NCBI GenBank assembly: GCA_005503065.1
Contig: SCOE01000046.1
Location: forward strand, 1 to 42,238
Source: Comamonadaceae bacterium ALPHA2B
GTDB taxonomy: Bacteria; Pseudomonadota; Gammaproteobacteria; Burkholderiales; Burkholderiaceae_C
Direction of reading: 5' to 3'
Length of the DNA: 42,238 nt
Shown here: one piece after another, positions 1 through 7,556 of the stretch
How the letters are laid out: every line of letters begins with the position of its first letter
Position numbering within the stretch: position 1 is the stretch's first letter
The notes under the pieces: generated by a model
Seen by the model: the letters and a program-made list of their open reading frames with translations, nothing else
Database searches by the model: none
What the model was told of the DNA's origin: nothing
Made by a program: the position numbers and the translations under genes

Positions 1-306
1 GTCGGCGGGACTGGTGTTGGCGGGCTTCGGTTCGCGCTTGAAGATGACGGTGCCGTCGGCAATGGCGCGCACGGGCAGGCGAAGTGGCACCTGAGCCGCC
101 GGGCTTTGCGTGACGGGGGCCCGTACATTGCGTGGCGCATCGATGTGCAGTCCGTTGTGCCAGGTCAGCGCGGTGGTCAGCGGGTATGAGCCCACGGGGG
201 CGCCGCCGGAGTTGGGCGCGATGTCGACGGCATCGGGCATGGCAGTGCGCACGAAGGCCTCGTCGTCGGCCTCAGGCGCCGGCAGGAAGGGCGGGCTGAT
301 GATCAT
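1..306 (-). CDS. Partial hypothetical protein, possible T6SS cargo or M23-like
   Basis: The gene starts at ATG 306 and runs off the left edge, leaving 102 codons without a stop. I translated it directly. It begins MIISPPFLPAPEADDEAF and contains the segment TWHNGLHIDAP followed about 30 residues later by VRAIADGTVIF. A His-containing segment followed by a VRAIADGTV-type beta strand resembles the start of LytM/M23 peptidase-like domains, but the catalytic motifs lie outside the window, so the family is only suggested. There is no signal peptide. It lies just downstream of a truncated VgrG on the same strand, which fits a T6SS cargo or accessory protein. The Shine-Dalgarno is weak (GAAAG). Confidence 0.55.
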   Translation of the reverse strand, partial: MIISPPFLPAPEADDEAFVRTAMPDAVDIAPNSGGAPVGSYPLTTALTWHNGLHIDAPRNVRAPVTQSPAAQVPLRLPVRAIADGTVIFKREPKPANTSPAD

Positions 307-354
307 GTGTGACAGCTTTCTTTCGGTCCGGACTTGCAGCTTCTTTTTGTGATG

Positions 355-750
355 TCAGGGGCGCAGGACGAGGCGGTACTGGACGTGGCGGCCTTCGTCG
401 CCCCACAGGGCCGCTTCGGTGATGAGGGCGTTGATCTCGCGCACGCCAGCGCCCACCCAATCCACGGAGGCACCGACGGAACCGGGGAGGAATTCGCCGG
501 CACCGTCCAGTTCGATGAGGCAGCTGATCTCCCGGCCGATGAAGGGGTCGAGGTCGAAGTCGGCGGGGCCGCTGGGTCCCAGGTTCAGGGCATCGGAGGT
601 CTTGAGAAGCAGTTCGTACTCGAACAGGTGGTTCAAGCCCTCGCGGCCCAAGAGGCGGACCGGCTCCAGCGCGGGCTGGCCCAGATGCAAGGGGATGGCA
701 TCGCTGCGGATGCGAAGCGGGCGCGCAGATGCGCCGCCGATATGGGTCAT
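355..750 (-). pseudogene. Truncated type VI secretion tip protein VgrG (N-terminal fragment)
   Basis: The 131-aa product begins MTHIGGASARPLRIRSDAIP after a good Shine-Dalgarno (GGGAGG, about 5 nt before ATG 750). It continues with hallmarks of the VgrG/Rhs N-terminal gp27-like domain: LEPVRLLGREGLNHLFEYEL, then a FIGREISCLIEL segment and a INALITEAALWGDEGRH segment, ending RLVLRP. Complete VgrG proteins are over 600 aa and continue past this point with a WLHLA-like segment; here a TGA stops the frame. The gp5/OB needle region is absent, so this fragment cannot form a full spike. It could be a decayed duplicate or a recombination donor for other vgrG copies. The 266 bp upstream (751-1016) show no gene. 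Confidence 0.75.
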
Positions 751-1016
751 GACAAGCCTCCCTGGCCTTCTTGCTGGTGTGCGGTTGCGTGTGACACCAC
801 AACCGCCCAACCATCGTAGTCCAGCGGCACAGCGCCGGAAGGGCGCGAATGCCCACGCCGTAGGAGAACCCGCTCAGGGACCGCCAAGGAACGACAAGTT
901 CTTCACACTTTGCCGCCACGGCCAGCGCCGGTCCGCGCCGCGGGGCTATCGCCGCAGGCCCCACCCGCTACGCGCCAGTGGCCGCCGGAGCCTGCTGTCC
1001 CGCCCGAGCAATACGT

Positions 1017-1724
1017 CTATGCAGGTGGGATGGGCTCAATGCCCAGTTCGGCGCAGACCCTTTCGAGCGTGGCGCGGAGCGTAGCGACCTCCGCCTCAAG
1101 CTGCGTGACCCGCACCTGCAGCGCGCTGCCGGCGGGCTCGTTGCGCGCGGCGGCGGCAGGCGCCGCGGCCAGCAACTCCTCGGACGGCGGCCCGGCCAGC
1201 AGATGCATCCAGCGGCTTTCGCGCGCGCCCGGCAACCGCGGCAGCTTCACCACCAGGGCGCCGGCCGGCCGCTCGGCCAGCTCGTCGAGGAAGGCCTCCA
1301 CCGAGGAGATGTCGGCGAAGTTGTGCATGCGGTCGCTGGCGATGCGCAGCTCGCCCGCGGTCTGCGGGCCGCGCAGCATCAGCACCGCCAGCAGGATGAC
1401 CGACTGCGATGGCAGCTTCAGCACGCGGTCGGCGTTGTGGCCGTAGCGCATCGCGCGGCCGCCGCTCGATTCGGTCACCAGCGCATGGGCACGCAGCCCT
1501 TCGAGGGCGGCCTGGACCTGCGCGTCGGACAGTTCGAGCACCGGGTGCCGGCTGGTCTTCTGGTTGCAGCCGGCCACCAGGCTGTTGAGCGTCAGCGGGT
1601 AGGTGTCGGGCACCGTGCGCTGCTTCTCGATCAGCACGCCGAGCACGCGCGTCTCGGCGGCATCGAGCGTCCAGCCCGGGCCGGATGCGGCCGCGGGCGC
1701 CGTGGCGTCGGGCGTCTCGCTCAA
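1017..1724 (-). CDS. yceH: YceH-family (DUF480) protein
   Basis: The 235-aa product belongs to the YceH/DUF480 family, which folds as two winged-helix domains; its cellular role is unsettled. The N-terminal part contains the family core LDAAETRVLGVLIEKQ, then TVPDTYPLTLNSLVAGCNQK and the NPxxxl-type SRHPVLELSD segment. The middle carries a second winged helix (VILLAVLMLRGPQTAGELR). The C-terminus, LEAEVATLRATLERVCAEL, is a short predicted coiled coil. No ATG exists in frame near the family N-terminus. I chose TTG at 1724, with GAAGGG 10 nt upstream; this start lies 6 nt after the icd stop, so the genes are probably co-transcribed and translationally coupled. Confidence 0.85.
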   Translation of the reverse strand: MSETPDATAPAAASGPGWTLDAAETRVLGVLIEKQRTVPDTYPLTLNSLVAGCNQKTSRHPVLELSDAQVQAALEGLRAHALVTESSGGRAMRYGHNADRVLKLPSQSVILLAVLMLRGPQTAGELRIASDRMHNFADISSVEAFLDELAERPAGALVVKLPRLPGARESRWMHLLAGPPSEELLAAAPAAAARNEPAGSALQVRVTQLEAEVATLRATLERVCAELGIEPIPPA

Positions 1725-1729
1725 CGCCG

Positions 1730-2761
1730 TCAGCCCTTCAGCCGCGCCACCAGCGCCTGCGTGAAGGCGGCCGTGTTGGCCGTGCCGCCCAGGTCGCCGG
1801 TGCGCACCTTGTCGACGTTCAGCGTCTGGTCGATGCCGGTGCGCAGGCGCTGGGCCAGGTCGGTGCGCTTCACGTGGTCGAGCATCTGCGCCGCGGCGAG
1901 CATCAACGCGATCGGGTTGGCGATGCCCTTGCCCGCGATGTCGGGCGCCGAGCCGTGCACGGCCTCGAAGATGGCCGCATCGGTGCCGATGTTGGCGCCC
2001 GGCGCCATGCCCAGGCCGCCCACCAGGCCGGCCACCAGGTCGGACAGGATGTCGCCGAACAGGTTGGTCGTGACCACGGTGTCGAACTGCCAGGGATTGA
2101 GCACCAGCTTCATCGCGCAGGCGTCGACGATCATGGTCTCGAACTGGAACTTGCCCTGGTACTTCTCGGCGTAGAGCTGTTCGGCCGTCTCCAGGAAGAT
2201 GCCCGTGAGCGCCTTCATGATGTTGGCCTTGTGCACCACCGTCACCTTCTTGCGGCCTTGCGAGATGGCGGCCTGGAAAGCGTAGTCGAGGATGCGGTGG
2301 CAGCCCTGCCGCGTGTTGATGCCGGTGGCCATGGCCACGGCGTGCGGGTCGCCGTCGATGCGCACGTAGTGCTCGTGGCCGATGTACAGGCCCTCGAGGT
2401 TCTCGCGCACCACCAGCAGGTCGATCTTGTCGAAGCGGCCGCCGGGGATGATCGTGCGCGCCGGGCGCACGTTGGCGAAGAGCTGGAACTCCTCGCGCAG
2501 GCGCACGTTGGAGCTGCGGTAGCCGCCGCCGGAGGGCGTTTCCAGCGGTCCCTTGAGCGCCAGGCGCGTCTTGCGGATCGAATCGAGCGTGGCCTTGGGC
2601 AGCGGGTCGCCGGCGGCCTTCACGCCGCCGAGGCCGGCGATCTGGGAGTCCCACTCGAAGGGCGCGCCCAGAGCGTCGAGCGCGGCCAGGGTGGCGTCCA
2701 TGATCTCGGGGCCGATGCCGTCACCGGGGATCAGGGTGGCAGGGATGCGGGAGGTGGTCAT
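1730..2761 (-). CDS. icd: NAD-type isocitrate dehydrogenase
   Basis: The 343-aa enzyme of the isocitrate/isopropylmalate dehydrogenase family oxidatively decarboxylates isocitrate to 2-oxoglutarate in the TCA cycle. Visible motifs are the N-terminal PGDGIGPEI, the substrate-binding arginines around NVRPARTIIPG and VVRENLEGLYIG, the catalytic Lys in VVHKANIMK, and the metal-binding aspartates of NLFGDILSDL. The cofactor loop reads HGSAPDIAGKG: Asp-Ile replaces the Lys-Tyr pair of NADP-dependent E. coli Icd, which predicts NAD use. The length matches the short, homo-oligomeric NAD-IDH subfamily rather than the 416-aa NADP enzyme. ATG 2761 fits the family N-terminus; an upstream in-frame start at 2800 would add 13 atypical residues. 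A 3-isopropylmalate or tartrate dehydrogenase is less likely because the sequence follows IDH around the active site. Confidence 0.85.
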   Translation of the reverse strand: MTTSRIPATLIPGDGIGPEIMDATLAALDALGAPFEWDSQIAGLGGVKAAGDPLPKATLDSIRKTRLALKGPLETPSGGGYRSSNVRLREEFQLFANVRPARTIIPGGRFDKIDLLVVRENLEGLYIGHEHYVRIDGDPHAVAMATGINTRQGCHRILDYAFQAAISQGRKKVTVVHKANIMKALTGIFLETAEQLYAEKYQGKFQFETMIVDACAMKLVLNPWQFDTVVTTNLFGDILSDLVAGLVGGLGMAPGANIGTDAAIFEAVHGSAPDIAGKGIANPIALMLAAAQMLDHVKRTDLAQRLRTGIDQTLNVDKVRTGDLGGTANTAAFTQALVARLKG

Positions 2762-2824
2762 TCGGATACTCGTGTTCAGTGCGGGCGAGGCCGACAGCAT
2801 AAGCCGCGGGGCCCACCGCCCGCT

Positions 2825-3415
2825 TCATTCGCCGGCAGTTTCGCCCTTTACGCGCTCGCCCTGCAGGCGGCGGGCCTGCTCGAGCAGCTGGGCAGCGACC
2901 GCCTCGAAGGGCTCCAGGCTCTGGTCGGCGCGGCTGAGCACGACGGCGCCCTCGGCCGAGGCGATCAGCACCATGGCGAAGCGCCTCGCTTCGTCGGCCG
3001 GCAGGCCGCCCTGGCGCAGCAGGTCGCCCAGGCGCTCCCGCCAGGCGCGGAAGACCGCGGTGGCGTGCGACAGCAGCTCGGCCGAATCGGTCGCCACCGT
3101 CACGGCCAGCACCGCGCAGCCGGCCTCGCACTGCGACCGGGTGAGCACCGCGCGCCAGATGGCCAGGAAGCGCTCCACCACCGCTTCGGCCGGCGCGCCG
3201 GCCACCGGCTCCAGGGCGTCGGCCAGCACCGCGCCGGCCCGGTCCACCGCGGCGGCCACCAACTGGTCCTTGCCGCCGGGAAAGTGGTGGTACAGCGAAC
3301 CGCGCGGCGCGCCGGTGGCGGCCAGCACCTCGGAGAAGGACGTGGCATGCAGCCCGCGCCGCGCCAGCAGCGCCATCGCGCCCTCGACCATGCCCTTTCG
3401 AACCTCGCCCGCCAT
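2825..3415 (-). CDS. TetR/AcrR family transcriptional regulator
   Basis: The 196-aa protein has an N-terminal TetR helix-turn-helix (about residues 8-55). It includes ALLARRGLHATSFSEVLAATG and the recognition-helix signature GSLYHHFPGGKDQLVA. The rest is an all-helical ligand-binding and dimerisation domain of the YfiR/LmrA-like type (CAVLAVTVATDSAEL). The start at ATG 3415 has AGGA 4-8 nt upstream. The gene is divergent from the lipoprotein gene at 3515, and the 99 bp between them carry two palindromes listed separately. By analogy with other divergent TetR pairs it probably represses itself and the lipoprotein gene; the inducer is unknown. Confidence 0.88.
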   Translation of the reverse strand: MAGEVRKGMVEGAMALLARRGLHATSFSEVLAATGAPRGSLYHHFPGGKDQLVAAAVDRAGAVLADALEPVAGAPAEAVVERFLAIWRAVLTRSQCEAGCAVLAVTVATDSAELLSHATAVFRAWRERLGDLLRQGGLPADEARRFAMVLIASAEGAVVLSRADQSLEPFEAVAAQLLEQARRLQGERVKGETAGE

Positions 3416-3452
3416 GACTTCCTGCACCTTTTCCCGAGTTTCACGCCCAAAG

Positions 3453-3499
3453 ACTATGACAACCATCATAGACAGCGTTACTATGACAACCGTCATAGT
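3453..3499. promoter_or_regulatory. Two tandem palindromic operators, likely for the divergent TetR regulator
   Basis: Two near-identical palindromes sit between the TetR and lipoprotein starts. The right one (3481-3498) is CTATGAC-AACC-GTCATAG with perfect 7-bp arms. The left one (3454-3471) is CTATGAC-AACC-ATCATAG with one arm mismatch. Their centres are 27 bp apart. The right palindrome ends 17 nt before the lipoprotein ATG, so a bound dimer would block that gene's promoter or translation start. Paired operators of this size are typical TetR-family targets. Assignment to this regulator is inference from position. Confidence 0.7.
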
Positions 3500-3514
3500 C
3501 ACAACCCAACGCCC

Positions 3515-4195
3515 ATGCCGCACCGCCGCCGACTCCTTGCCACCCTCGGGCTGCCCCTGGTGCTCGCCGCCTGCGGCGCGCCGTCGCTGGCGCCCCCTTC
3601 CCTGTCATCCACCCCCGCAAAGACTCCCATGACCCTCTCACAGACCCAGCAGGCCCTCGTCGGCGAATGGACCAGCATCGCCCCCGAAGTGCGCCCCAGC
3701 GCACAGAAGAACCCCGACGGCAGCCTCAAGCCCTTCTACCTGACGCGCGAGTTCAAGGCCCTGCCGGGCGACCGCTTCGAGCTGGCCATCGTCAACTTCG
3801 CCGACCCCTACGGCAAGGTGCCGCTGGCCCGCCTGCTGATCAAGGGCCACGCCTTCTGGCGCGGCGACCATCCCATCGCGCCCGGCGCGCAGAAGGTCGA
3901 CTTCGTCGCCGACGAGGGCTACGAGGTGACACCGCTCGTGGCAGGCTTCGCCGACCTGCTGAACAAGGTGGCGGCGCAGGGCTACGCGCCCTGGGCGGTC
4001 GGGCAGACGCAGAGCATCTTCGGCAAGGATTTCCTGCCCTTCGGCCTGAAGGCGGGCCAGCACTTCATGGAGTACGACCTGGTGTACCTGGCGCACGGCA
4101 TGCTGTTCTGGGGCGCGCGCAACATCGACGGCCGCGGCTTCGACACCGAGGCCAACCGGCCGACGAACCTGCAGATCCCGATGGTGCGGCGCTAG
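3515..4195 (+). CDS. Predicted outer-membrane lipoprotein of unknown function
   Basis: The 226-aa product starts MPHRRRLLATLGLPLVLAAC, a lipoprotein signal peptide with lipobox LAAC and lipidated Cys20. The mature part has a Pro/Ser-rich linker, then a compact domain opening LSQTQQALVGEWTSIAPEVR and containing YLTREFKALPGDRFELAIV. GEWTSxxPE plus strand-rich spacing suggests a lipocalin-like small-molecule-binding barrel, but I do not recognise a named family. There is no clear Shine-Dalgarno before ATG 3515; an ATG at 3630 would remove the signal peptide and give a cytosolic form. It is divergent from, and probably controlled by, the TetR regulator. Confidence 0.7.
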   Translation: MPHRRRLLATLGLPLVLAACGAPSLAPPSLSSTPAKTPMTLSQTQQALVGEWTSIAPEVRPSAQKNPDGSLKPFYLTREFKALPGDRFELAIVNFADPYGKVPLARLLIKGHAFWRGDHPIAPGAQKVDFVADEGYEVTPLVAGFADLLNKVAAQGYAPWAVGQTQSIFGKDFLPFGLKAGQHFMEYDLVYLAHGMLFWGARNIDGRGFDTEANRPTNLQIPMVRR

Positions 4196-4274
4196 GGCCG
4201 GAGCGCGCGGGCCACGCTTGCAAGACCCGATACCGGGCCGGCGCGGGGCGCTCTCCTAAAATCCGTGGATTGCG

Positions 4275-4302
4275 GCGCGTTGCCCGGGCAGCGCGCCTTT
4301 TT
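4275..4302 (+). terminator. GC-rich hairpin plus T-run in the metG leader
   Basis: Positions 4275-4285 and 4286-4296 form an 11-bp inverted repeat (GCGCGTTGCCC / GGGCAGCGCGC, one G-U pair in RNA), followed by C and five Ts at 4298-4302. This has the form of an intrinsic terminator. It lies 30 nt before the metG ATG and just after a TAAAAT box at 4256-4261 that could be a -10 element. It may end transcription from the upstream lipoprotein gene, or act as an attenuator if metG transcription starts between the two. Confidence 0.5.
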
Positions 4303-4331
4303 CCATTGCCCCGGCCTCCTCGAACCCTCCG

Positions 4332-6533
4332 ATGCCCGCACCGCGCAAGCTCTTCGTGACCACCGCCCTGCCGTACGCCAACGGCAACTTCCACATCGGC
4401 CACATCATGGAATACATCCAGGCCGACATCTGGGTGCGGTTCCAGCGAATGAACGGGGCCGAAGTGAACTTCGTGGGCGCCGACGATGCGCACGGGGCGC
4501 CGATCATGATCGCGGCCGAGAAGGCCGGCAAGACGCCGCAGCAGTTCGTGGCCGACATCGCCGCGGGCCGCAAGCCTTATCTCGACGGCTTCCATATCGC
4601 CTTCGACAACTGGAGCTCGACCGACTCTCCCGAGAACCACGAGCTCGCGAAGCAGATCTACCTCGACCTCAAGGCCGCCGGCCTGATCGAGACGCGCACC
4701 ATCGAGCAGTTCTTCGACCCCGAGAAGAACATGTTCCTGCCCGACCGCTACATCAAGGGCGAGTGCCCCAACTGCCACGCCAAGGACCAGTACGGCGACA
4801 ACTGCGAGGTGTGCGGCAAGGTCTACGCGCCGACCGACCTGATCAACCCGTATTCGGCGCTGTCGGGCGCCAAGCCGGTGCTGAAGAACTCGGAGCACTT
4901 CTTCTTCAAGCTCTCGGATCCGCGCTGCGTGGCCTTCCTCGAAGAGTGGACGCAGAACGGCCAGCACGTGCAGCCCGAGGTGGCGCGCAAGGTGAAGGAG
5001 TGGTTCAGCGTGCGCACGAACCCCGACGGCACCACCAGCGAAGGCCTGGGCGACTGGGACATCAGCCGCGACGCGCCCTACTTCGGCATCGAGATCCCCG
5101 ACGCGCCGGGCAAGTACTTCTACGTCTGGCTCGATGCGCCGGTGGGGTATCTCGCGTCGCTCAAGAACCTGCTCGACAAGGCCTGCATCGAGGTCGACAT
5201 CGACGACGACACCTCCGAGCCCAGCGGCATGAGCCTGGAGCGCTACATGGCGCAACCCGAGCTGGAGCAGGTGCACTTCATCGGCAAGGACATCATCACC
5301 TTCCACACGCTGTTCTGGCCCGCGATGCTGAAGTTCAGCGGCCGCAAGACGCCCGACAAGATCTGCGTGCACGGCTTCCTCACCGTCAACAACGGCGAGA
5401 AGATGAGCAAGAGCCGCGGCACCGGCCTGGACCCGCTCAAGTACCTGAGCCTGGGCCTGAACGCCGAGTGGCTGCGCTACTACCTCGCGGCCAAGCTCAA
5501 CGGCAGGAACGAGGACATCGACTTCAACCTCGAGGACTTCGTCGCGCGGGTCAACAGCGACCTGGTGGGCAAGTACATCAACATCGCCAGCCGTGCGGCC
5601 GGCTTCATCGGCAAGCGCTTCGGCGGCCAGCTCGGCACGCCGGGCGCCGACGGCGCGGCGCTGCTCGAGGCCCTGCGCGCCGCCGCGCCCGCGCTGCGCG
5701 AGCACTACGACGCCCGCGACACCGCGCGCGCCGTGCGCGAGACGATGGCCCTGGCCGACAAGGTGAACGAGTACGTCGACGCCAACAAGCCCTGGGAACT
5801 GGCGAAGAAGGAAGGCGCCGAGGCGCGGCTGCACGACGTGTGCACCGTGTGCATCGAAGCCTTCCGTCTGCTCACGCTCTACCTCAAGCCGGTGATGCCG
5901 GCCCTGGCGCAGAACGTCGAGGCCTTCCTGAAGATCGCGCCGCTGCAGTGGGCCGACGCCGAGGCCGCCCTGCCCGCCGGCCATGCGATCGGCGAGTACA
6001 AGCACCTGATGCAGCGCGTCGACGCGAAGCTGCTGGACCAGCTCTTCGAGTTGCCGCCGGCCGCCGCTTCAGAAGAAAAAACGGCCGCAGCACCCGCCAC
6101 GCCTTCGAAGGCAGCTACAAAAAACGTAGCAAAACCGATCGACCCCGACGCGCCGGGCGGCGAGGCGCTGGCCGAGAGCATCGGCATCGACGACTTCGCC
6201 AAGGTCGACCTGCGCATCGCGAAGATCCTCGCCTGCGAGGCCGTCGAAGGCTCGACCAAGCTGCTGCGCCTGACGCTCGACGTCGGCGAGAAGGGCGACG
6301 ACGGCCAGCCGAAGACGCGCAACGTCTTCAGCGGCATCGCCTCGGCCTACCGCCCCGAGCAGCTCGTGGGCAAGCTCACCGTGATGGTCGCCAACCTCGC
6401 GCCGCGCAAGATGAAGTTCGGCCTCAGCGAAGGCATGGTGCTGGCCGCCAGCCACGCCGACGAGAAGGCGAATCCGGGCATCTTCGTGCTCGAGCCCTTC
6501 CCCGGCGCGCAGCCGGGCATGCGGGTGCGTTGA
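4332..6533 (+). CDS. metG: Methionyl-tRNA synthetase
   Basis: The 733-aa class I synthetase charges tRNA-Met (initiator and elongator) with methionine in the cytosol. The signature is HIGH at residues 21-24 and KMSKS is at 357-361. Between them is the zinc-binding connective peptide with CPNC and CEVC knuckles, as in the E. coli-type enzyme. A helical anticodon-binding domain follows, and from about residue 615 the C-terminal EMAPII/Trbp111-like tRNA-binding domain used for dimerisation ([18 protein letters not shown]). These two domains are joined by an Ala/Pro/Lys-rich linker. Residues 582-602 of that linker are encoded by a dispersed DNA repeat found three more times in this window (see 6075-6137). 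Confidence 0.97.
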   Translation: MPAPRKLFVTTALPYANGNFHIGHIMEYIQADIWVRFQRMNGAEVNFVGADDAHGAPIMIAAEKAGKTPQQFVADIAAGRKPYLDGFHIAFDNWSSTDSPENHELAKQIYLDLKAAGLIETRTIEQFFDPEKNMFLPDRYIKGECPNCHAKDQYGDNCEVCGKVYAPTDLINPYSALSGAKPVLKNSEHFFFKLSDPRCVAFLEEWTQNGQHVQPEVARKVKEWFSVRTNPDGTTSEGLGDWDISRDAPYFGIEIPDAPGKYFYVWLDAPVGYLASLKNLLDKACIEVDIDDDTSEPSGMSLERYMAQPELEQVHFIGKDIITFHTLFWPAMLKFSGRKTPDKICVHGFLTVNNGEKMSKSRGTGLDPLKYLSLGLNAEWLRYYLAAKLNGRNEDIDFNLEDFVARVNSDLVGKYINIASRAAGFIGKRFGGQLGTPGADGAALLEALRAAAPALREHYDARDTARAVRETMALADKVNEYVDANKPWELAKKEGAEARLHDVCTVCIEAFRLLTLYLKPVMPALAQNVEAFLKIAPLQWADAEAALPAGHAIGEYKHLMQRVDAKLLDQLFELPPAAASEEKTAAAPATPSKAATKNVAKPIDPDAPGGEALAESIGIDDFAKVDLRIAKILACEAVEGSTKLLRLTLDVGEKGDDGQPKTRNVFSGIASAYRPEQLVGKLTVMVANLAPRKMKFGLSEGMVLAASHADEKANPGIFVLEPFPGAQPGMRVR
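6075..6137 (+). repeat. Dispersed hairpin repeat (family A) inside metG
   Basis: This 63-bp stretch aligns by eye with the intergenic copy at 9771-9833. Both share an A-rich start, then GGCCGCAGC, later CAGCTA, a short A-rich loop and TAGCAAA followed by CCG or CGG. It is read in frame as residues 582-602 of MetG and begins [20 protein letters not shown]. The small hairpin here is GCTAC / GTAGC around AAAAAAC. Because the unit is exactly 21 codons and lies between two folded domains, its insertion was evidently tolerated. Confidence 0.75.
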
Positions 6534-6787
6534 TGCGGCCCGCAACCGCACAAGGTGGGCGAGTGGCGCGGCTGCCTGCGCTCGCTGCGCTTGGGCTGGT
6601 GCTCGGCGGCTGCGGCTCGGTGGGCGTGGGCCTGGCCGCCAACAACCAGGGCGCCGCGCTGGGCTTGAGCACCGGCATCGCGCTGCCCACGGGCGGTTCG
6701 CCGCGCGACAGCCGACAGGCGCTGCCGCCCCCCAGGCTGGTCGATCCTGCCGACGCCGGCGCCGACGCGCGCAAGGTCACGCCATGA
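6533..6787 (+). CDS. Small predicted lipoprotein (84 aa)
   Basis: The ATG at 6533 overlaps the metG stop (TGATG), so translation is probably coupled. The product has a signal peptide with a hydrophobic LPALAALGLVLGGC core ending in a lipobox LGGC, then a short Gly/Ala-rich segment (VGVGLAANNQGAALGLSTGI) and a charged C-terminus. I do not recognise a family. It overlaps the next small lipoprotein gene by 4 nt (ATGA), and the pair looks like an operon with metG. Confidence 0.65.
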   Translation: MRPATAQGGRVARLPALAALGLVLGGCGSVGVGLAANNQGAALGLSTGIALPTGGSPRDSRQALPPPRLVDPADAGADARKVTP

Positions 6788-7152
6788 TCCCCGGCCGGCC
6801 GCACCCGCGTGCCGGGCTGGTCCTGACGCTCATGCTCGCTGCCTTGCCGCTGCTCGACGGCTGCGCTGTTGCCGGCGCCGCGGTCAGCGTCGGCGCCACA
6901 GCCGTCAGCGTCGGCGCCGGCGCGGTCGGCCTGGCCGCCGATGCCGCCATCGGCACCGCCCGCCTGACCGGCAAGGCCGTCGGCGCCGCGGTGGATGCGG
7001 CCAGCGGCGGCGACGACCACAGCGGCGTGAACATCCGGTTCCGCGAGCCCACGGCCGCGGACCGCGAGAAGCGCCGTCTCGCCGAGCAGCAGGCGGAAGA
7101 GGAAGACCGGCGCGCCGCCGGGCAACTGCCGCCGCGCGGCGATGCGCCCTAG
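6784..7152 (+). CDS. Small predicted lipoprotein with Ala/Gly/Val repeats (122 aa)
   Basis: It starts with ATG 6784, overlapping the previous stop by 4 nt. The N-terminus is a lipoprotein signal (LVLTLMLAALPLLDGC, lipobox LDGC). The mature part begins with an internal near-repeat, SVGATAVSVGAGAVGLAADA, followed by TGKAVGAAVDAASGG, and could form an amphipathic membrane-associating helix. The C-terminal third is charged (DREKRRLAEQQAEEEDRR). Similar small lipoproteins are common in Burkholderiales; the function is not known to me. Confidence 0.7.
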   Translation: MIPGRPHPRAGLVLTLMLAALPLLDGCAVAGAAVSVGATAVSVGAGAVGLAADAAIGTARLTGKAVGAAVDAASGGDDHSGVNIRFREPTAADREKRRLAEQQAEEEDRRAAGQLPPRGDAP

Positions 7153-7193
7153 GCGCGTCGACCCGTTCCACCCACTTCATCCTGGACACGCCC

Positions 7194-7556
7194 ATGCCTC
7201 ATCTCGTCATCGAACATTCCGCCAATCTGGGCACCTTGCCCGTCGGCGAGCTCCTGCCGGCGCTCAACCGAAGCGTCACGGCCAGCACGGCGATCCTCGA
7301 CGAGGCAGACCTGAAGACCCGCGTGGTCGCGGTCGACACCTTCCGCATCGGCAACCAGGGCGACGGCCGCGCCTTCGTGCATGCGCAGCTGCGCCTGATG
7401 GCCGGGCGCACGCCCGAGGCCAAGCGCGACCTGGCGGAGCGCATCGCGGCGGCGCTGCGCGCCGCCGTGCCGCGCCCGGCGGGCCTGGAGGTGCAGCTCA
7501 GCGTCGAGGTGGTCGACATGGACCGAGACAGCTACGTGAAGGAACGGCTCGCATGA
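7194..7556 (+). CDS. 5-carboxymethyl-2-hydroxymuconate isomerase family protein
   Basis: The 120-aa protein belongs to the CHMI branch of the tautomerase superfamily, which isomerises 5-carboxymethyl-2-hydroxymuconate in homoprotocatechuate degradation. Pro2, exposed after Met removal, is the expected catalytic base (MPHLVIEHSANL). The rest follows CHMI: KTRVVAVDTFRIGNQGDGRA, then HAQLRLMAGRTPEAK and the C-terminal VEVVDMDRDSYVK. No other homoprotocatechuate genes are nearby, so its physiological substrate is uncertain and it may be a stand-alone tautomerase. Its stop overlaps the start of the hydrolase gene (ATGA at 7553). Confidence 0.85.
   Translation: MPHLVIEHSANLGTLPVGELLPALNRSVTASTAILDEADLKTRVVAVDTFRIGNQGDGRAFVHAQLRLMAGRTPEAKRDLAERIAAALRAAVPRPAGLEVQLSVEVVDMDRDSYVKERLA

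Noticed and set aside
4065-6005. 646-codon ORF opposite metG, and similar long antisense ORFs elsewhere (for example 1685-3514 opposite icd)
   Set aside because: These are shadows of GC-rich genes; metG and icd carry all expected motifs, while the antisense frames are low-complexity Arg/Ala/Val-rich.
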